DNA of 64,000 nucleotides from Stenotrophomonas lacuserhaii (GTDB lineage Bacteria; Pseudomonadota; Gammaproteobacteria; Xanthomonadales; Xanthomonadaceae), in NCBI RefSeq assembly GCF_014836545.1, contig NZ_JACSQS010000008.1, positions 41,616-105,615 of the forward strand. Reading direction: 5' to 3'. The notes beneath the pieces are model-generated. The model was not told the origin of the DNA. It made no database searches and was given only the letters and a program-made list of their open reading frames with translations. Position numbers and translations under genes: made by a program. Of the stretch, positions 37,342 through 46,689 are shown piece after piece; positions within the stretch are counted from its first letter, which is position 1, and each line of letters starts with the position of its first letter.

Positions 37342-37376
37342 CACGCTACAGGCCCACCTAACCCTTCATATCGACA

Positions 37377-38117
37377 ATGACGAACGGCTCCGCCCCCCTT
37401 CTGATCATCCTGCCAGGGCTCGATGGGAGCGGCCGCCTGTCCGTCCCTTTCATGCACGCGCTCGAGGCGCAGGGGATTGAGTCCCAGGTCATCGCATATC
37501 CGAAAGACCGGGCGATGGGATATGACGCACTGCGTGATTGGCTTCGCCCCCAGCTGCTCCGGCAACCGCCCTTCGTGTTGCTCGGTGAATCATTTGCGGG
37601 TCCCTTGGCGGTAATGCTCGGGACGAGCGGGCTGACCTCGCTTCGCGGCATCATCCTCTCCACCACGTTTGCACGTGCCCCGGTGCCTGCCCCGTCTGTG
37701 TTGGCCCGCGTGCTGCAGTTGCCGCTCCCGCTGCCGCCTGTCGCGCCGCTGGCCAGGCTTCTGCTTGGACGCTGGCGGACGCCATCATTGGAAAGCGCGC
37801 TGCGTGCTGCGCTGGCCGGCACGTCGCCGTCGGTGCTGCGTGCACGCGCAGTGGAGACGCTGCGGATCGACGTTCGGGCGTTGCTCCCCCTGGTCTCAAC
37901 GCCTGTCCTTTGCCTGCATGCAAACGAGGATCGACTGTTGCAGGCCAGCGCTTTGCGATCGATCGAGCGTGGACTCCAGCAGCAAGCTCACTCGCACCTC
38001 TTGGACGGGCCACACCTGCTGCTCCAGGCCCAGCCCGTTGAAGCTGCAGCCCGCGTGGCAAGTTGGTTGCGCACACTGGATCGTGGCACCCTCCCGCATG
38101 CACCCCCAGAGGCGTAG
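37377..38117 (+). CDS. Alpha/beta hydrolase
   Basis: 246 residues, cytoplasmic. ILPGLDGSGR is the oxyanion region, GESFAGPL holds the nucleophile serine, HANEDRLL the acid, and GPHLLLQ the histidine. Overall pattern is that of small thioesterase or esterase proteins. It begins 36 bp after an 18-bp palindrome and is followed within 4 bp by a VOC-family gene, so both may be under the same control. Substrate not known. Confidence 0.85.
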   Translation: MTNGSAPLLIILPGLDGSGRLSVPFMHALEAQGIESQVIAYPKDRAMGYDALRDWLRPQLLRQPPFVLLGESFAGPLAVMLGTSGLTSLRGIILSTTFARAPVPAPSVLARVLQLPLPLPPVAPLARLLLGRWRTPSLESALRAALAGTSPSVLRARAVETLRIDVRALLPLVSTPVLCLHANEDRLLQASALRSIERGLQQQAHSHLLDGPHLLLQAQPVEAAARVASWLRTLDRGTLPHAPPEA

Positions 38118-38120
38118 AGC

Positions 38121-38498
38121 ATGATCGATCTCCAGGCCACCGACGTCCGGACGTTCCTTCCTTCCCGGGACTTTGCACTCTCGCAAGCCTTCTACGAAGC
38201 GCTGGGCTGCGAGCGCGAGTGGGCGGACGACAACCTGGCCCTGTTCAAGCTCGGCCCCTCGCGCTTCTACCTGCAACGCGGCTATGCGAAGGAATGGGCG
38301 GAGAACACCATGCTGCATGTTTCCGTGCAGGACGCTGCCGCCTGCTTCAACGCCATCCGCGCACTGCTGGACACCGGCAAGTACCCCGGCGCGCGGGTGG
38401 CACCCCCACGGAGCGAGCCCTATGGAGCGCAGGTAACCTACGTCTGGGATCCCGCAGGTGTGCTGTTGCACCTCGCGCAGTGGGATGCCAAAGACTGA
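38121..38498 (+). CDS. VOC-family (glyoxalase/bleomycin-resistance-like) protein
   Basis: 125 residues, starting 4 bp after the hydrolase stop. Typical paired beta-alpha-beta-beta-beta modules: FLPSRDFALSQAFYEALGC in the first half and YVWDPAGVLLHLAQW in the second. Members bind metals and handle small toxic molecules such as antibiotics or dicarbonyls. Which one this binds is unknown. Probably one operon with the hydrolase. Confidence 0.85.
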   Translation: MIDLQATDVRTFLPSRDFALSQAFYEALGCEREWADDNLALFKLGPSRFYLQRGYAKEWAENTMLHVSVQDAAACFNAIRALLDTGKYPGARVAPPRSEPYGAQVTYVWDPAGVLLHLAQWDAKD

Positions 38499-38531
38499 CC
38501 GTGGCAGGGTCTCCTGCCGCAGTCTTGCCAG

Positions 38532-38537
38532 TATAGT
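38532..38537 (+). promoter_or_regulatory. -10 box placing transcription at the start codon
   Basis: TATAGT ends 7 nt before the A of the ATG at 38545, and no ribosome binding site is present. Transcription would begin at about the ATG, giving a leaderless message. No good -35 was seen. Confidence 0.4.
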
Positions 38538-38544
38538 CAGCCGC

Positions 38545-38877
38545 ATGGAAGACAGAGCCGCGCAACTGGATGAGCTGATCATGGAACTGAGTGCGCTCTG
38601 CGACCTGCTGGCACACGACAGCAGGTGCGAATGGCGGCGCCACTTCGTTTCCTGCCTGCGGCAGGCCGAGGCACTTGCCGCAACTCCGCACGACCAACCC
38701 TCCCTCAACATGCTCTCAGGCTCGGTCATGTCCGTGTTCGGCGGCATGGGCAGCTTCAACGACTACGTACCCTTCAAGCACGGCCGCCTGATTGCCGGCA
38801 TGGAAGCACTGGACGAAGCTTCCGGGCGGGTCTATCAGGCTGCCCTGGCGCTGCGGGTGATCGCAGCGCGCGACTGA
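38545..38877 (+). CDS. Hypothetical protein, 110 residues
   Basis: Mostly helical small protein beginning [15 protein letters not shown], with a Gly/Ser turn ([11 protein letters not shown]) in the middle and a helical end. No signal peptide and no known motif. There is no ribosome binding site, but a TATAGT box lies just before the ATG, so the message could be leaderless. Function unknown; conserved hypothetical proteins of this type occur in many proteobacteria. Confidence 0.75.
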   Translation: MEDRAAQLDELIMELSALCDLLAHDSRCEWRRHFVSCLRQAEALAATPHDQPSLNMLSGSVMSVFGGMGSFNDYVPFKHGRLIAGMEALDEASGRVYQAALALRVIAARD

Positions 38878-38945
38878 CGCCGACCGGTTGCCGCGCCTGC
38901 CGCGCGATCAACCATCCCCCTCACCCACACCACTTCGAGACATCC

Positions 38946-39329
38946 ATGGCTGACCCCTACAACACGGCTCGACGTCCTGCCGGCGATGCGCGCCTGGACG
39001 ATTCGATGATCACCACCGCATTTGAATTGCCGGGCTTCCGCGTGGTGCAGAACATCGGCGTGGTGCGCGGCATCACCGTGCGCTCGCGTTCGATCGTCGG
39101 CAACTTCCTCGGCGGCATCCAGACCCTGTTCGGCGGCAACATCACCATCTACACCCAGCTGTGCGAGCAGGCACGCGAAGAGACCTACCGGGACATGGTG
39201 AAGCACGCACGCATGCTGGGCGCCAACGCGATCATCGGCATGCGCTACGACGCCACCGACATCATGACCGGGCTGACCGAGGTGCTGTGCTATGGCACGG
39301 CGGTCATTGTTGAACCTGCGGGAAGCTGA
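38946..39329 (+). CDS. YbjQ family (UPF0145) protein
   Basis: 127 residues. The family core runs from [29 protein letters not shown] strands to a C-terminal [12 protein letters not shown] and CYGTAVIVE, as in E. coli YbjQ, which forms a pentameric ring. Described as a heavy-metal-binding domain, but the role is not established. Starts [10 protein letters not shown] behind GAGA; a standalone gene. Confidence 0.9.
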   Translation: MADPYNTARRPAGDARLDDSMITTAFELPGFRVVQNIGVVRGITVRSRSIVGNFLGGIQTLFGGNITIYTQLCEQAREETYRDMVKHARMLGANAIIGMRYDATDIMTGLTEVLCYGTAVIVEPAGS

Positions 39330-39493
39330 CGCGTTGGCAGGGGGCTGATCGCCTGCGGGGCTGTGCTCAGGCCGATGCAGGCTCCGCGCAGCGGGCAGCG
39401 CTGTGTAGCCTGTATCCACTCAAACGCCGGACGTAACCTCTGGACGCGCCCAGCTGCTGCATTGAAGATGGGCCATCCCAAACGGAGCCCGGC

Positions 39494-39910
39494 ATGGATC
39501 CGGCAGCACCCTTCCAGTTCGAGGTTCGATACCGTCCCGGCGAGTATCTTGCTCTCCTGCGCGAGCATATCCATACCACGATCATGCCGACGAACCGCCG
39601 CTGGTGGAACCTGCTGTTCGTGAACCTGATGCTGGGCACCTTCGCCCTCGGGCTGTTCGCCTGGAAGTCCTTCCGGGTCGGCCGCTGCCGGTTTGAAATG
39701 GACGCGCAAGGCTTCATCCGCCACAGCCGGGGCGGGCCGCAATCGGTTTCGTGGACAGCGGTGAAGAAGCTGCACTGGTACCGGCATGCGATGCTGATGG
39801 AACTCAGCGAATCGGAGGTGCCGATTCCGTACCGCGTGCTGGAACCTGGGCAACGTGAGCGGATCGCTGCCTGGGTAGCAGGTTGCAGGCCGGAATCCCA
39901 GGCCACCTGA
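39494..39910 (+). CDS. Small membrane protein (YcxB-like)
   Basis: 138 residues from an ATG behind GGAG. One hydrophobic segment at about residues 40-57 (LLFVNLMLGTFALGLFAW) is followed by a soluble domain with FEMDAQGFIRHS and VSWTAVKKLHWY. This order is like YcxB-type proteins, which carry a membrane anchor and a small beta-rich domain. Function unknown. Confidence 0.7.
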   Translation: MDPAAPFQFEVRYRPGEYLALLREHIHTTIMPTNRRWWNLLFVNLMLGTFALGLFAWKSFRVGRCRFEMDAQGFIRHSRGGPQSVSWTAVKKLHWYRHAMLMELSESEVPIPYRVLEPGQRERIAAWVAGCRPESQAT

Positions 39911-39939
39911 GTCCTCTTGGCAGGCGTCAGTTCTGCCGC

Positions 39940-40337
39940 ACCGGCGGCTGGTCCAGGAAAGCTATCAGCGCAGGCCATCTCGCCGAACAATACCAACATC
40001 GGCATGTGCAGCGCTGTCTTTGCGAAGCCTGCGAAATCCTTCGCATCCTGCTCGAAGTTCCTGAAGTACTCGAAGCCGGAGCGCATGCCACCGGGCCGTG
40101 CATAGTCGGCAGCGTAGAACTGGCGGTCGGCCCCCGGGATCGACTTGCTGCGGTCTGCGGCGAAGTCGTTCCAGAAGTGCTCAAAGTGGATGCGCTCACG
40201 GCCGTGGACCAGCTTCAGCGGGGTCTCGCGTAGCTCTGGATCGCGGCGGGTCTGGCGGCCTGCGCGGTGGCCTGGATGGCCAGCAGCACCATCAGCGCGA
40301 AGGACGTGCGGCACAAGGAACGCGGGGGCAGGTTCAT
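39940..40337 (-). pseudogene. Remnant of an exported epoxide-hydrolase-like alpha/beta hydrolase
   Basis: An N-terminal signal peptide starts at 40337 (MNLPPRSLCRTSFALMVLLA, then ATAQA) but that frame stops after 40 residues. The other frame then continues with the late part of a hydrolase: HGRERIHFEHFWNDF, YARPGGMRSGFEYFRNF and MPMLVLFGE. The N-terminal catalytic half and the C-terminus with the histidine are missing. The start overlaps the stop of the next gene by ATGA, so it was once coupled to it. Deletion plus frameshift; not functional. Confidence 0.7.
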
Positions 40338-41245
40338 TGCAGTCTCCAGTCCGGGGTAGCAAGGCGCGCTTCGATCCACTGCTTGAACTCGTGCATCACC
40401 TGCTCGCGTCCGACATCGTTGAGCAGGTCATGCGCGTGCTCCGGGTACAGCCGCAGTGTCTTGTCGGCAGATCCTGCGGCGCCATGGAACAGTTGGCTGC
40501 CGCCGGGCACGGTGACCTTGTCGGCGGTGCCATGGGCGATCAACACCGGCAGGCGCAGCGTCGGAAAGCCACGCCGCAGCCGGTCGCTGCCTGCCAGCAT
40601 CTGCGCCACCGTCAGCGCGGTCTGCCTCTCCCCCGCGATAAGCGGGTCCGCATCAAGCGCGGCGACCGCATCGGGCATCCGCGAAAACTCCTTGTTCGGC
40701 AGCTTCAGCACCCGCAGCTTCGGGAATGGTCCGCTGAGCCAGCGCACCAGCGCCAGCACCGGGGCCGGTGCGGGAACCTGCAGGGCGAAGCTTTCGCAGA
40801 TCAGCCCGGCCAGCTCATCCTGGTGTTCCAGGGCGTAGGCGCTTGCGATCACCCCGCCGGCACTATGGCCAAGCAGGAACACCGGTACGGCCGGCTCGCG
40901 CGACCGCGCCACGTCCATCACCGACTGCACGTCCGCCAGGTAATCGTCGAAGTGCTGCACATGGAAGCGCAGCCCGGTGGATTTGCCGCGCCCACGCAGA
41001 TCGACGGCGTACACCGCCAGCCCGATCGCGGTGAACTGCGCGGCGGCCCACTGGTAGTGGCCGCTGTGTGAGTTGAATCCCGGCACGATCACCAGCACCG
41101 CGCGTAACAGTCCACTCGGTCGCCAACTGCGGATGAACAGCTCGCCCTCGCCACCTGCGATGAGCTCTTCGGTACGCGACGGGCCGGGCATGCGCGCATC
41201 AACCGGTGGCGCGTGTGCTGCAGCAGCAGGGAAGGTAGTGTCCAT
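40334..41245 (-). CDS. Monoacylglycerol-lipase-like alpha/beta hydrolase
   Basis: 303 residues. VPGFNSHSGHY is the oxyanion region, DLRGRGKSTG follows, the nucleophile is in GHSAGG, then HGTADKVT carries the acid and EHAHDLLND the histidine. This is the pattern of bacterial monoglyceride lipase/lysophospholipase proteins (Hydrolase_4). It overlaps by ATGA a decayed second hydrolase, once its operon partner. About 25 residues precede the fold. Confidence 0.88.
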   Translation of the reverse strand: MDTTFPAAAAHAPPVDARMPGPSRTEELIAGGEGELFIRSWRPSGLLRAVLVIVPGFNSHSGHYQWAAAQFTAIGLAVYAVDLRGRGKSTGLRFHVQHFDDYLADVQSVMDVARSREPAVPVFLLGHSAGGVIASAYALEHQDELAGLICESFALQVPAPAPVLALVRWLSGPFPKLRVLKLPNKEFSRMPDAVAALDADPLIAGERQTALTVAQMLAGSDRLRRGFPTLRLPVLIAHGTADKVTVPGGSQLFHGAAGSADKTLRLYPEHAHDLLNDVGREQVMHEFKQWIEARLATPDWRLQ

Positions 41246-41330
41246 GGCAGATCCTCGGTGAAGGGGGAGGAAGCGAAGTCACGGACACCCACGAACGCCC
41301 CTTCGGGCGCCCGCCACGCTGCGTCACTGA

Positions 41331-41351
41331 TGACCCCACAAAGGGGTCTAC
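41331..41351 (-). repeat. SMAG-type palindrome
   Basis: GACCCC, ACAAA and GGGGTC (41332-41348) followed by CTAC, which is GTAG on the minus strand. It lies upstream of the hydrolase at 41245 and past the end of the frameshifted LysR gene. Confidence 0.7.
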
Positions 41352-41410
41352 GCATATCCCGGCCGACACCGGCCAACGCAGATCGATGCTTCATGCCAGC
41401 CCGCAGCGAC

Positions 41411-42333
41411 CTACGTCTGGATGTCCCTGCCCTGTCCCAGGTCACGGTCAAGCAGACAATCGATGAACGCACGCAGCGCCGGCAGCAGGTAGCGACGGCT
41501 GGAGTAGTACAGGAACAGGCCCGGCACGGTGGGGGACCAGTCGGCGAGCACGCGCTTCAATCGCCCATCCCGCAGTGCTTCGGCAATGCCGTCGTCGTTG
41601 TAGGCGTACAGGATCCCCAGCCCCTGCAGTGCGGCGGGCACCACGATGTCCTGGTGGTTGGACAGCACCTGCCCTCGGGGACGAACTCCACGCTCTTCCC
41701 TTTCCTGCGGAACTCCCAACTGGCGATCTTGCTACTGCCCGGGTAGCGCCACCCGATGCAGGCGTGCTGCTGCAGATCGGCCGGCACCTTGGGCTCGCCA
41801 TGCCGCGCCAGGTAGCCGGGGGACGCCACCGCCAGCAGCTCCACATCCGGTGTCAGGCGCACCGCGATCATGTCTTTCTGCAGCCGCCCGCCCACCCGGA
41901 TGCCGGCATCGAAGCCCTCGCTGGTGATATCACTCAAGCCATCGTCGATCACGATGTCGAGCACTACATCCGGATGGGCCTGCGCAAAGCGGCCCAGCCG
42001 CGGGGCGATGAGCTTGTGCGCTGCCATGCTGAGCGTATTGATCCGCAGCGTTCCTGCAGTTCGCGCGGTGCTGCCCACCGCCTGCGCGACGGCATCATCC
42101 ATCTCGCGCAGCATCGGGGCGATACGCTCATGCAGCCGCCGTCCGGGCTCGGTGGGCGAAACACTGCGCGTGGTGCGGTTCAACAAGCGCACGCCCAGGC
42201 GCGCCTCCAACTGCCGCACGGTCTGGCTGAGCGCAGAGCGGGACAGCCCGAGATGGTCGGCGGCACGGGCGAAACTGGCCCGGTCGACTACCGCCGCGAA
42301 GGCTTTGAGTTCTGCGAATTCGGAGCCACGCAT
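41411..42333 (-). pseudogene. LysR-family regulator with a frameshift
   Basis: The start is MRGSEFAELKAFAAVV at 42333 and a complete LysR domain order is readable, but the frame shifts near 41672-41675. Up to SVEFVPEG the first frame is used; from QVLSNHQDIVVPAALQGLG the second. Length is 923 bp, so restoring one base (most simply one more G in GGG) gives 307 residues. The break falls in a short run of identical bases, so a sequencing or assembly error is as likely as a mutation. It is divergent from the SnoaL-like gene at 42433, and resembles the LysRs at 16797 and 58794. Confidence 0.8.
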
Positions 42334-42432
42334 TGTGCCCTGATTCCTACATAGCCTGATCAGATAGTAGGCGATTCTGTTGACGGCAGGAACGGGCCAT
42401 CCTGAGCCCCTGTCCTCAACCGGAGCCTGCCC

Positions 42433-42762
42433 ATGAAAGACCTGAACCTGCCCGAGCCGATCATTGCCTACTTCAACGCCGACGCGAACGATGGGCGTGC
42501 CGTCGCCCGCTGCTTCAACCCGGATGGATCGGTGCGGGACGAGGGCAAGACCCACACCGGTCTTGCCGCCATCGAGGCCTGGAAAGCGCACACCGCCGAC
42601 CGCTACCGCTACACCGCCACACCCATCAAGGTGGAAAAGAACGAGCGCACCTACTTCGTCACCAGCCACGTGGTGGGCGACTTCCCCGGCAGCCCGATCG
42701 ACCTGCGTTACGCCTTCACCCTGGAACGCGGCAAGATCGCCACGCTGGAGATCCCGGGATGA
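42433..42762 (+). CDS. SnoaL/NTF2-like fold protein
   Basis: 109 residues from an ATG 8 nt behind GGAG. Cone-shaped NTF2 fold pattern: PIIAYFNADANDGRAVARCF at the N-terminus, then a helix ending EAWKAHTADRY and strand-rich C-terminus. Such proteins serve as small hydrolases or binding proteins and are often next to LysR genes that regulate them. Here the neighbouring LysR is broken. Confidence 0.85.
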   Translation: MKDLNLPEPIIAYFNADANDGRAVARCFNPDGSVRDEGKTHTGLAAIEAWKAHTADRYRYTATPIKVEKNERTYFVTSHVVGDFPGSPIDLRYAFTLERGKIATLEIPG

Positions 42763-42902
42763 ACTTCGACCTCCAACTGGCCGTCGGCGGCACTATTCCC
42801 ACGGCGTGAGCCGCACATCACGCCGCCCGATAGCCGTCCCAGGAACCGCTATGCTTGGCGCGGCATCAAACCCGCCTTCCATACCCTGCAGGACGCAGCA
42901 CC

Positions 42903-43847
42903 ATGATGGTCAAGAACGCATCCCTGCTGTGCTCAGCCGTGCTGGCGATGTCTGCTGCTTTGCTTGCTGCTGGGTGTGGCGGCACCACGCGGAAGACGGT
43001 CCTCTCCACTGACAGCCTGAAGGTGGTGGCGGTCACGGAGTCGACGTTGGATATCAACGTCAGCGAGTACCAGCACTACACGACGTATACGCTGTACGTC
43101 GATGGCACGGAGCTTTCAGACAAGGCATTCGCAGACCTGCTGCAGGATGCGGATGCCAGGGACGAGCAGATCGTCCACACCGATGCCATCGTGGTTGCCG
43201 AGGACACCGTCCTGCTGGCATCGCGCACCCGCGATGGGTCGGCCTGCTGGACAACGCACCTGTCCGCACACGGCGGCAAGGCGACGCTGGAAAAGATCAT
43301 CACCAGCACGGTTGATTGCTCCCCAAGGCCCGCGCCGCCGGGCTGGAGTGCGCTGTACGATGAAGCCAGCAACCTGGTCCTGGTACGCACCCATCCCTTC
43401 GCGGTGCAATCGATCACCGGCTACTGGCAGGTCCTCTGGATCGAGGGCGACGTTGCGGCCCTGTACGCCGAGGAGCGGGCGAAGGAGCGACTCATCGTCA
43501 GGCTCGTACGGATATCCGCAGACGAAACGATTGCCGAGCAGCACCTGCCGATGAACACCTATGCGGAGCCCGATCTGCTTCATGCCTCGCCGCACGCACG
43601 CAGGCAATGGCTGTTCAGCAACTTTTCCGTCAGCCTGGGCGTTCCCGCCTCCATCCAGCTTCGTCCTGACAACACGCTCAAGACGATCACCCCGGAGGTC
43701 TGGGCGCAGTACCAGGAAATGGATCGGCAGAACAAGGAGGCCGATGCCCGCGCGAGTGCAGAAGGCCAGGCCCGCACCGACGCACTGTACCGGGAAGTGA
43801 GGGCAGCGGAGTCGGCCAAGGGCCACCCCGCGAGCCGGATCCAGTAG
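42903..43847 (+). CDS. Hypothetical lipoprotein
   Basis: 314 residues from the ATG at 42903, behind AGGA. The signal ends in ALLAAGC, so the lipidated cysteine is about Cys25. The mature part has WTTHLSAHGGKATLEKI and a C-terminal Glu/Ala-rich helix (QYQEMDRQNKEADARASAEG). No family recognised. First of four consecutive genes for exported proteins. GC content and codon use look normal. Confidence 0.8.
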   Translation: MMVKNASLLCSAVLAMSAALLAAGCGGTTRKTVLSTDSLKVVAVTESTLDINVSEYQHYTTYTLYVDGTELSDKAFADLLQDADARDEQIVHTDAIVVAEDTVLLASRTRDGSACWTTHLSAHGGKATLEKIITSTVDCSPRPAPPGWSALYDEASNLVLVRTHPFAVQSITGYWQVLWIEGDVAALYAEERAKERLIVRLVRISADETIAEQHLPMNTYAEPDLLHASPHARRQWLFSNFSVSLGVPASIQLRPDNTLKTITPEVWAQYQEMDRQNKEADARASAEGQARTDALYREVRAAESAKGHPASRIQ

Positions 43848-43900
43848 ACGGCGGCATTGCTACACTCCCCCGCTTTCGATGGATATGGAGAGCAGGGCAA

Positions 43901-45562
43901 ATGGACTTCCTCCAACGGCTGTACATCATCACGTGGGCGGCGATGGCGATGGTTGCCACCGCCACGTCGGCCGCCACCGTGGACTCCCACCCCGCTGTGC
44001 CGTCTGTTTACTACGTGCGCCATGCAGTGAGCAGCGGGCCGGATGCAGGCGATGAGACAACGCTGTCCGGCTATTACGAAGCGGCATTGCAGCCGGCGTC
44101 GCGCGCAGGCAGCCAGCTTCGAGTCCTGCCCATCTGGTCGCAACGCAGGGACGCGGCGGGTCACGCAAGCTATCTGATGGACCTGGACCCGCTCGACGCT
44201 GCCGACGCGGCGCAACTGGCCGTGCTTGCCGAAGGCTTCAGCGCCGGGGCAACGCGATCTGGCGAGTTCGGCGCGCTGCGTGCAACGGACCAGAGCGCAT
44301 GGTCTGCACTGTCCCGGAAATCACCCGATGCGGCTGAGGCACTGCTCACCGGGCAACAGGCAGCGGGACTGCGGCCGGTGCGATTGCCCGCCACCGTGGC
44401 GGTGGGCGACGTTGTGGCAGAAACGCTGCGGATCGAACCCCATGGCAGCGTCCAGACGACCCTTAGTGTTATCGAAGTCACCCCGGAGGCGGTGCTGATG
44501 GAGCTGTCCGTTGCAGGCCCCGGCGCGCAGGGCGACGGCCGGCTGGTGGTGGCGCGTGGCGACGGCATGCCGATCGAGCTGCGGATGGAAGTGCGGTACG
44601 CGGCCAGCAAAGGCCTGCCCGCATCCCTCCACCGCGTGCACCTGGCAGATACCGGGCACGACCCGATGCTGCAGATGAGCGAGGATGTCGAGAGCTACGT
44701 CAGCTATGCCGAGCAGGTGAACCAGACGCTGCAGCGCCCGCCTTTCAGCGGCGTTGCGCCGGATTCTTCGGCCTACACGCACCGCGCGGCGGCACTGGGC
44801 CAACTGGAGGACTACATGGTGGGCGCGGCCTCTCTGCCCACGTTGATGCCGTACATGGGCTCGTTCTGGATTCCCGCAGAGGGCGGGACAGGGCGCTGGT
44901 TGGCGATAGGCGCGCGTTCCAGCCTGGAACGCGATCCATCGGCCGGGCAAGGACAGCACGAGCGCATCCTGATGTCCCGCCTGCACGACGTGGCGATGCT
45001 GGATGCGGATGGGGCGGAGATCGCCGGACTGCCGACCAAACGGGTAACGCCTACGCTGTTCTTGCCGGAAAAGTATTCAGTCACGCAGAACGAGGTGAGC
45101 TTCCCCTTCCATGTGCCACTGGGCGCGCCGCGTGATGTGTTGGGCCGCATCGAAGCGGTGCGCATGTCCGTCGACGCCGAAGTCTATGCGTTCGAGACGA
45201 CCGAGATCCTGCAGCCTGGCGAACGTTCCGCGCTCAATCCTGACATCACCTTGTTGCGCCCCGCTGCCCATCGCGCGACGCTGCTGCAGGGCAGGCAGTC
45301 CTGGAAGGCGAAGACCGGCCTGTACAGCGTGGTCGTGCCGCTGGATGAGGAAGGAAACGTGTTGCCGTCCGAGCAGATGATCATTGCCCCGCTGAAGCCC
45401 GCGCAGCCGACGCGGCTGGCGCAGGTGCCACTTGCCTGGGAGAACGGCAGCCTGCCGATGCGAACCGAGATCGCCACCGCCCGGCCCATCGCCAAGCTGC
45501 AGGTGCGCCACTATCGCTGGAGCTCGGTGCCCACGACGTGGACCTTCCCGATGCGCGAGTGA
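43901..45562 (+). CDS. Exported hypothetical protein, 553 residues
   Basis: A signal peptide is visible (MDFLQRLYIITWAAMAMV, cleaved near TSA). No catalytic motif is recognised. The mature protein is rich in Ala, Asp and Gly and includes YYVRHAVSSGPDAGDET, a mid-region YVSYAEQVNQTLQRPP, and a C-terminal WTFP. It starts 53 bp after the lipoprotein stop, behind AGGG, so an operon is likely. Family unknown. Confidence 0.75.
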   Translation: MDFLQRLYIITWAAMAMVATATSAATVDSHPAVPSVYYVRHAVSSGPDAGDETTLSGYYEAALQPASRAGSQLRVLPIWSQRRDAAGHASYLMDLDPLDAADAAQLAVLAEGFSAGATRSGEFGALRATDQSAWSALSRKSPDAAEALLTGQQAAGLRPVRLPATVAVGDVVAETLRIEPHGSVQTTLSVIEVTPEAVLMELSVAGPGAQGDGRLVVARGDGMPIELRMEVRYAASKGLPASLHRVHLADTGHDPMLQMSEDVESYVSYAEQVNQTLQRPPFSGVAPDSSAYTHRAAALGQLEDYMVGAASLPTLMPYMGSFWIPAEGGTGRWLAIGARSSLERDPSAGQGQHERILMSRLHDVAMLDADGAEIAGLPTKRVTPTLFLPEKYSVTQNEVSFPFHVPLGAPRDVLGRIEAVRMSVDAEVYAFETTEILQPGERSALNPDITLLRPAAHRATLLQGRQSWKAKTGLYSVVVPLDEEGNVLPSEQMIIAPLKPAQPTRLAQVPLAWENGSLPMRTEIATARPIAKLQVRHYRWSSVPTTWTFPMRE

Positions 45563-45757
45563 TGATGGCCCGTACCGGGATAAGACACCTGTTCCAGGCG
45601 TGCTTTTCCCGGCTTCGTCGCCGTAACCTCTGCTTTGTCGCATGACGGCTACCGGTCCGGGCGGGATCCGCTAACGTGTCCTGATGGCCCGCCAAGGCGC
45701 GCCGTCGCCGCACAGCGGCTTCCTCTGGACCCAATGCCGACAGGGACGTAGATACAC

Positions 45758-46570
45758 ATGAAACGCTGGCTTTTCCTGGCTGTGATCAGCCTGCCCTTCA
45801 CCGCCGCTGCGGTTGTCATCCGCGGCGATGTGGACGATGCCGAGTACCGTATCGATGGTTCGGCATTTCCCGCATTGGCCGACATGCCCGGCGAAGGCCA
45901 CGGTGCGCTCATCGCCCCGCGCTGGGTGGTTACCGCAGCGCACGCAGCGCCGATGGAGGGAATGCACGCACAGGTGACGATCGACGGCCAGGCCTACGCG
46001 GTGGAGCGCGTGTTCGTGCATCCTGACTACAGGCGCATGCCGGATTTACTCGGTCAGGAAGCGCTGGCGACGGGAAGCCCGTCCCGGATCCATGCCTTCC
46101 TCGCAGCCTCGGACGATATCGCTCTGGTCAAGCTCGCCTCGCCCGCAGCACACGTACGGCCCATGCAGATATACCGCGGCAACGAGGAGGTCGCCCGCAT
46201 CGCCACCTTCATCGGCAAGGGCGCCACCGGCAACGGCGACCGCGGCCAGAACCTGCACGATGCGCACAGGAACACGCTGCGACGGGCGGAAAATGCTATC
46301 ACCGGAGCCAATGCGCGTTATCTCTGGTATCGCTTCGATGCCCCGCCGCACGCGCTGCCACATGAAGGCGTGCTGGGCAGTGGAGACAGTGGCGGGCCGC
46401 TGATGATCCAGGACAAGGAGGGCTGGCAGCTTATCGGGCTGGGCTCGTGGATCACCGCGGTGCCGGAGCACGCGTTGGAGGCGGGATTCTATGGCCAGGT
46501 GGTCCACAACGTACGCATTTCGCGCTATGCGGACTGGATCGACAGCGTGCTGCAGCGAGAAGGGGACTGA
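45758..46570 (+). CDS. Secreted trypsin-like serine protease
   Basis: 270 residues with a signal peptide (MKRWLFLAVISLPFTAAA). Chymotrypsin-fold triad: His62 in TAAH, Asp120 in DDIALVK, Ser211 in GDSGGP. The S1 pocket region cannot be read reliably. Two stretches are longer than in small trypsins (residues 93-115 and 155-180). The last part, RYADWIDSVL, is the usual C-terminal helix. Should be exported to the periplasm or, by type II secretion, outside. Substrate unknown. Confidence 0.9.
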   Translation: MKRWLFLAVISLPFTAAAVVIRGDVDDAEYRIDGSAFPALADMPGEGHGALIAPRWVVTAAHAAPMEGMHAQVTIDGQAYAVERVFVHPDYRRMPDLLGQEALATGSPSRIHAFLAASDDIALVKLASPAAHVRPMQIYRGNEEVARIATFIGKGATGNGDRGQNLHDAHRNTLRRAENAITGANARYLWYRFDAPPHALPHEGVLGSGDSGGPLMIQDKEGWQLIGLGSWITAVPEHALEAGFYGQVVHNVRISRYADWIDSVLQREGD

Positions 46571-46689
46571 TTCCCCGCTGATGCAGCAGCCGGCGTAAAG
46601 GTTGCAATGACCAACGGGGCTTTCCCCTGCCCCGCACGTGCGCCACCATCGGCTGCAGGCAAGGCACCCGTCCTTGCGGGGACGGCAGC

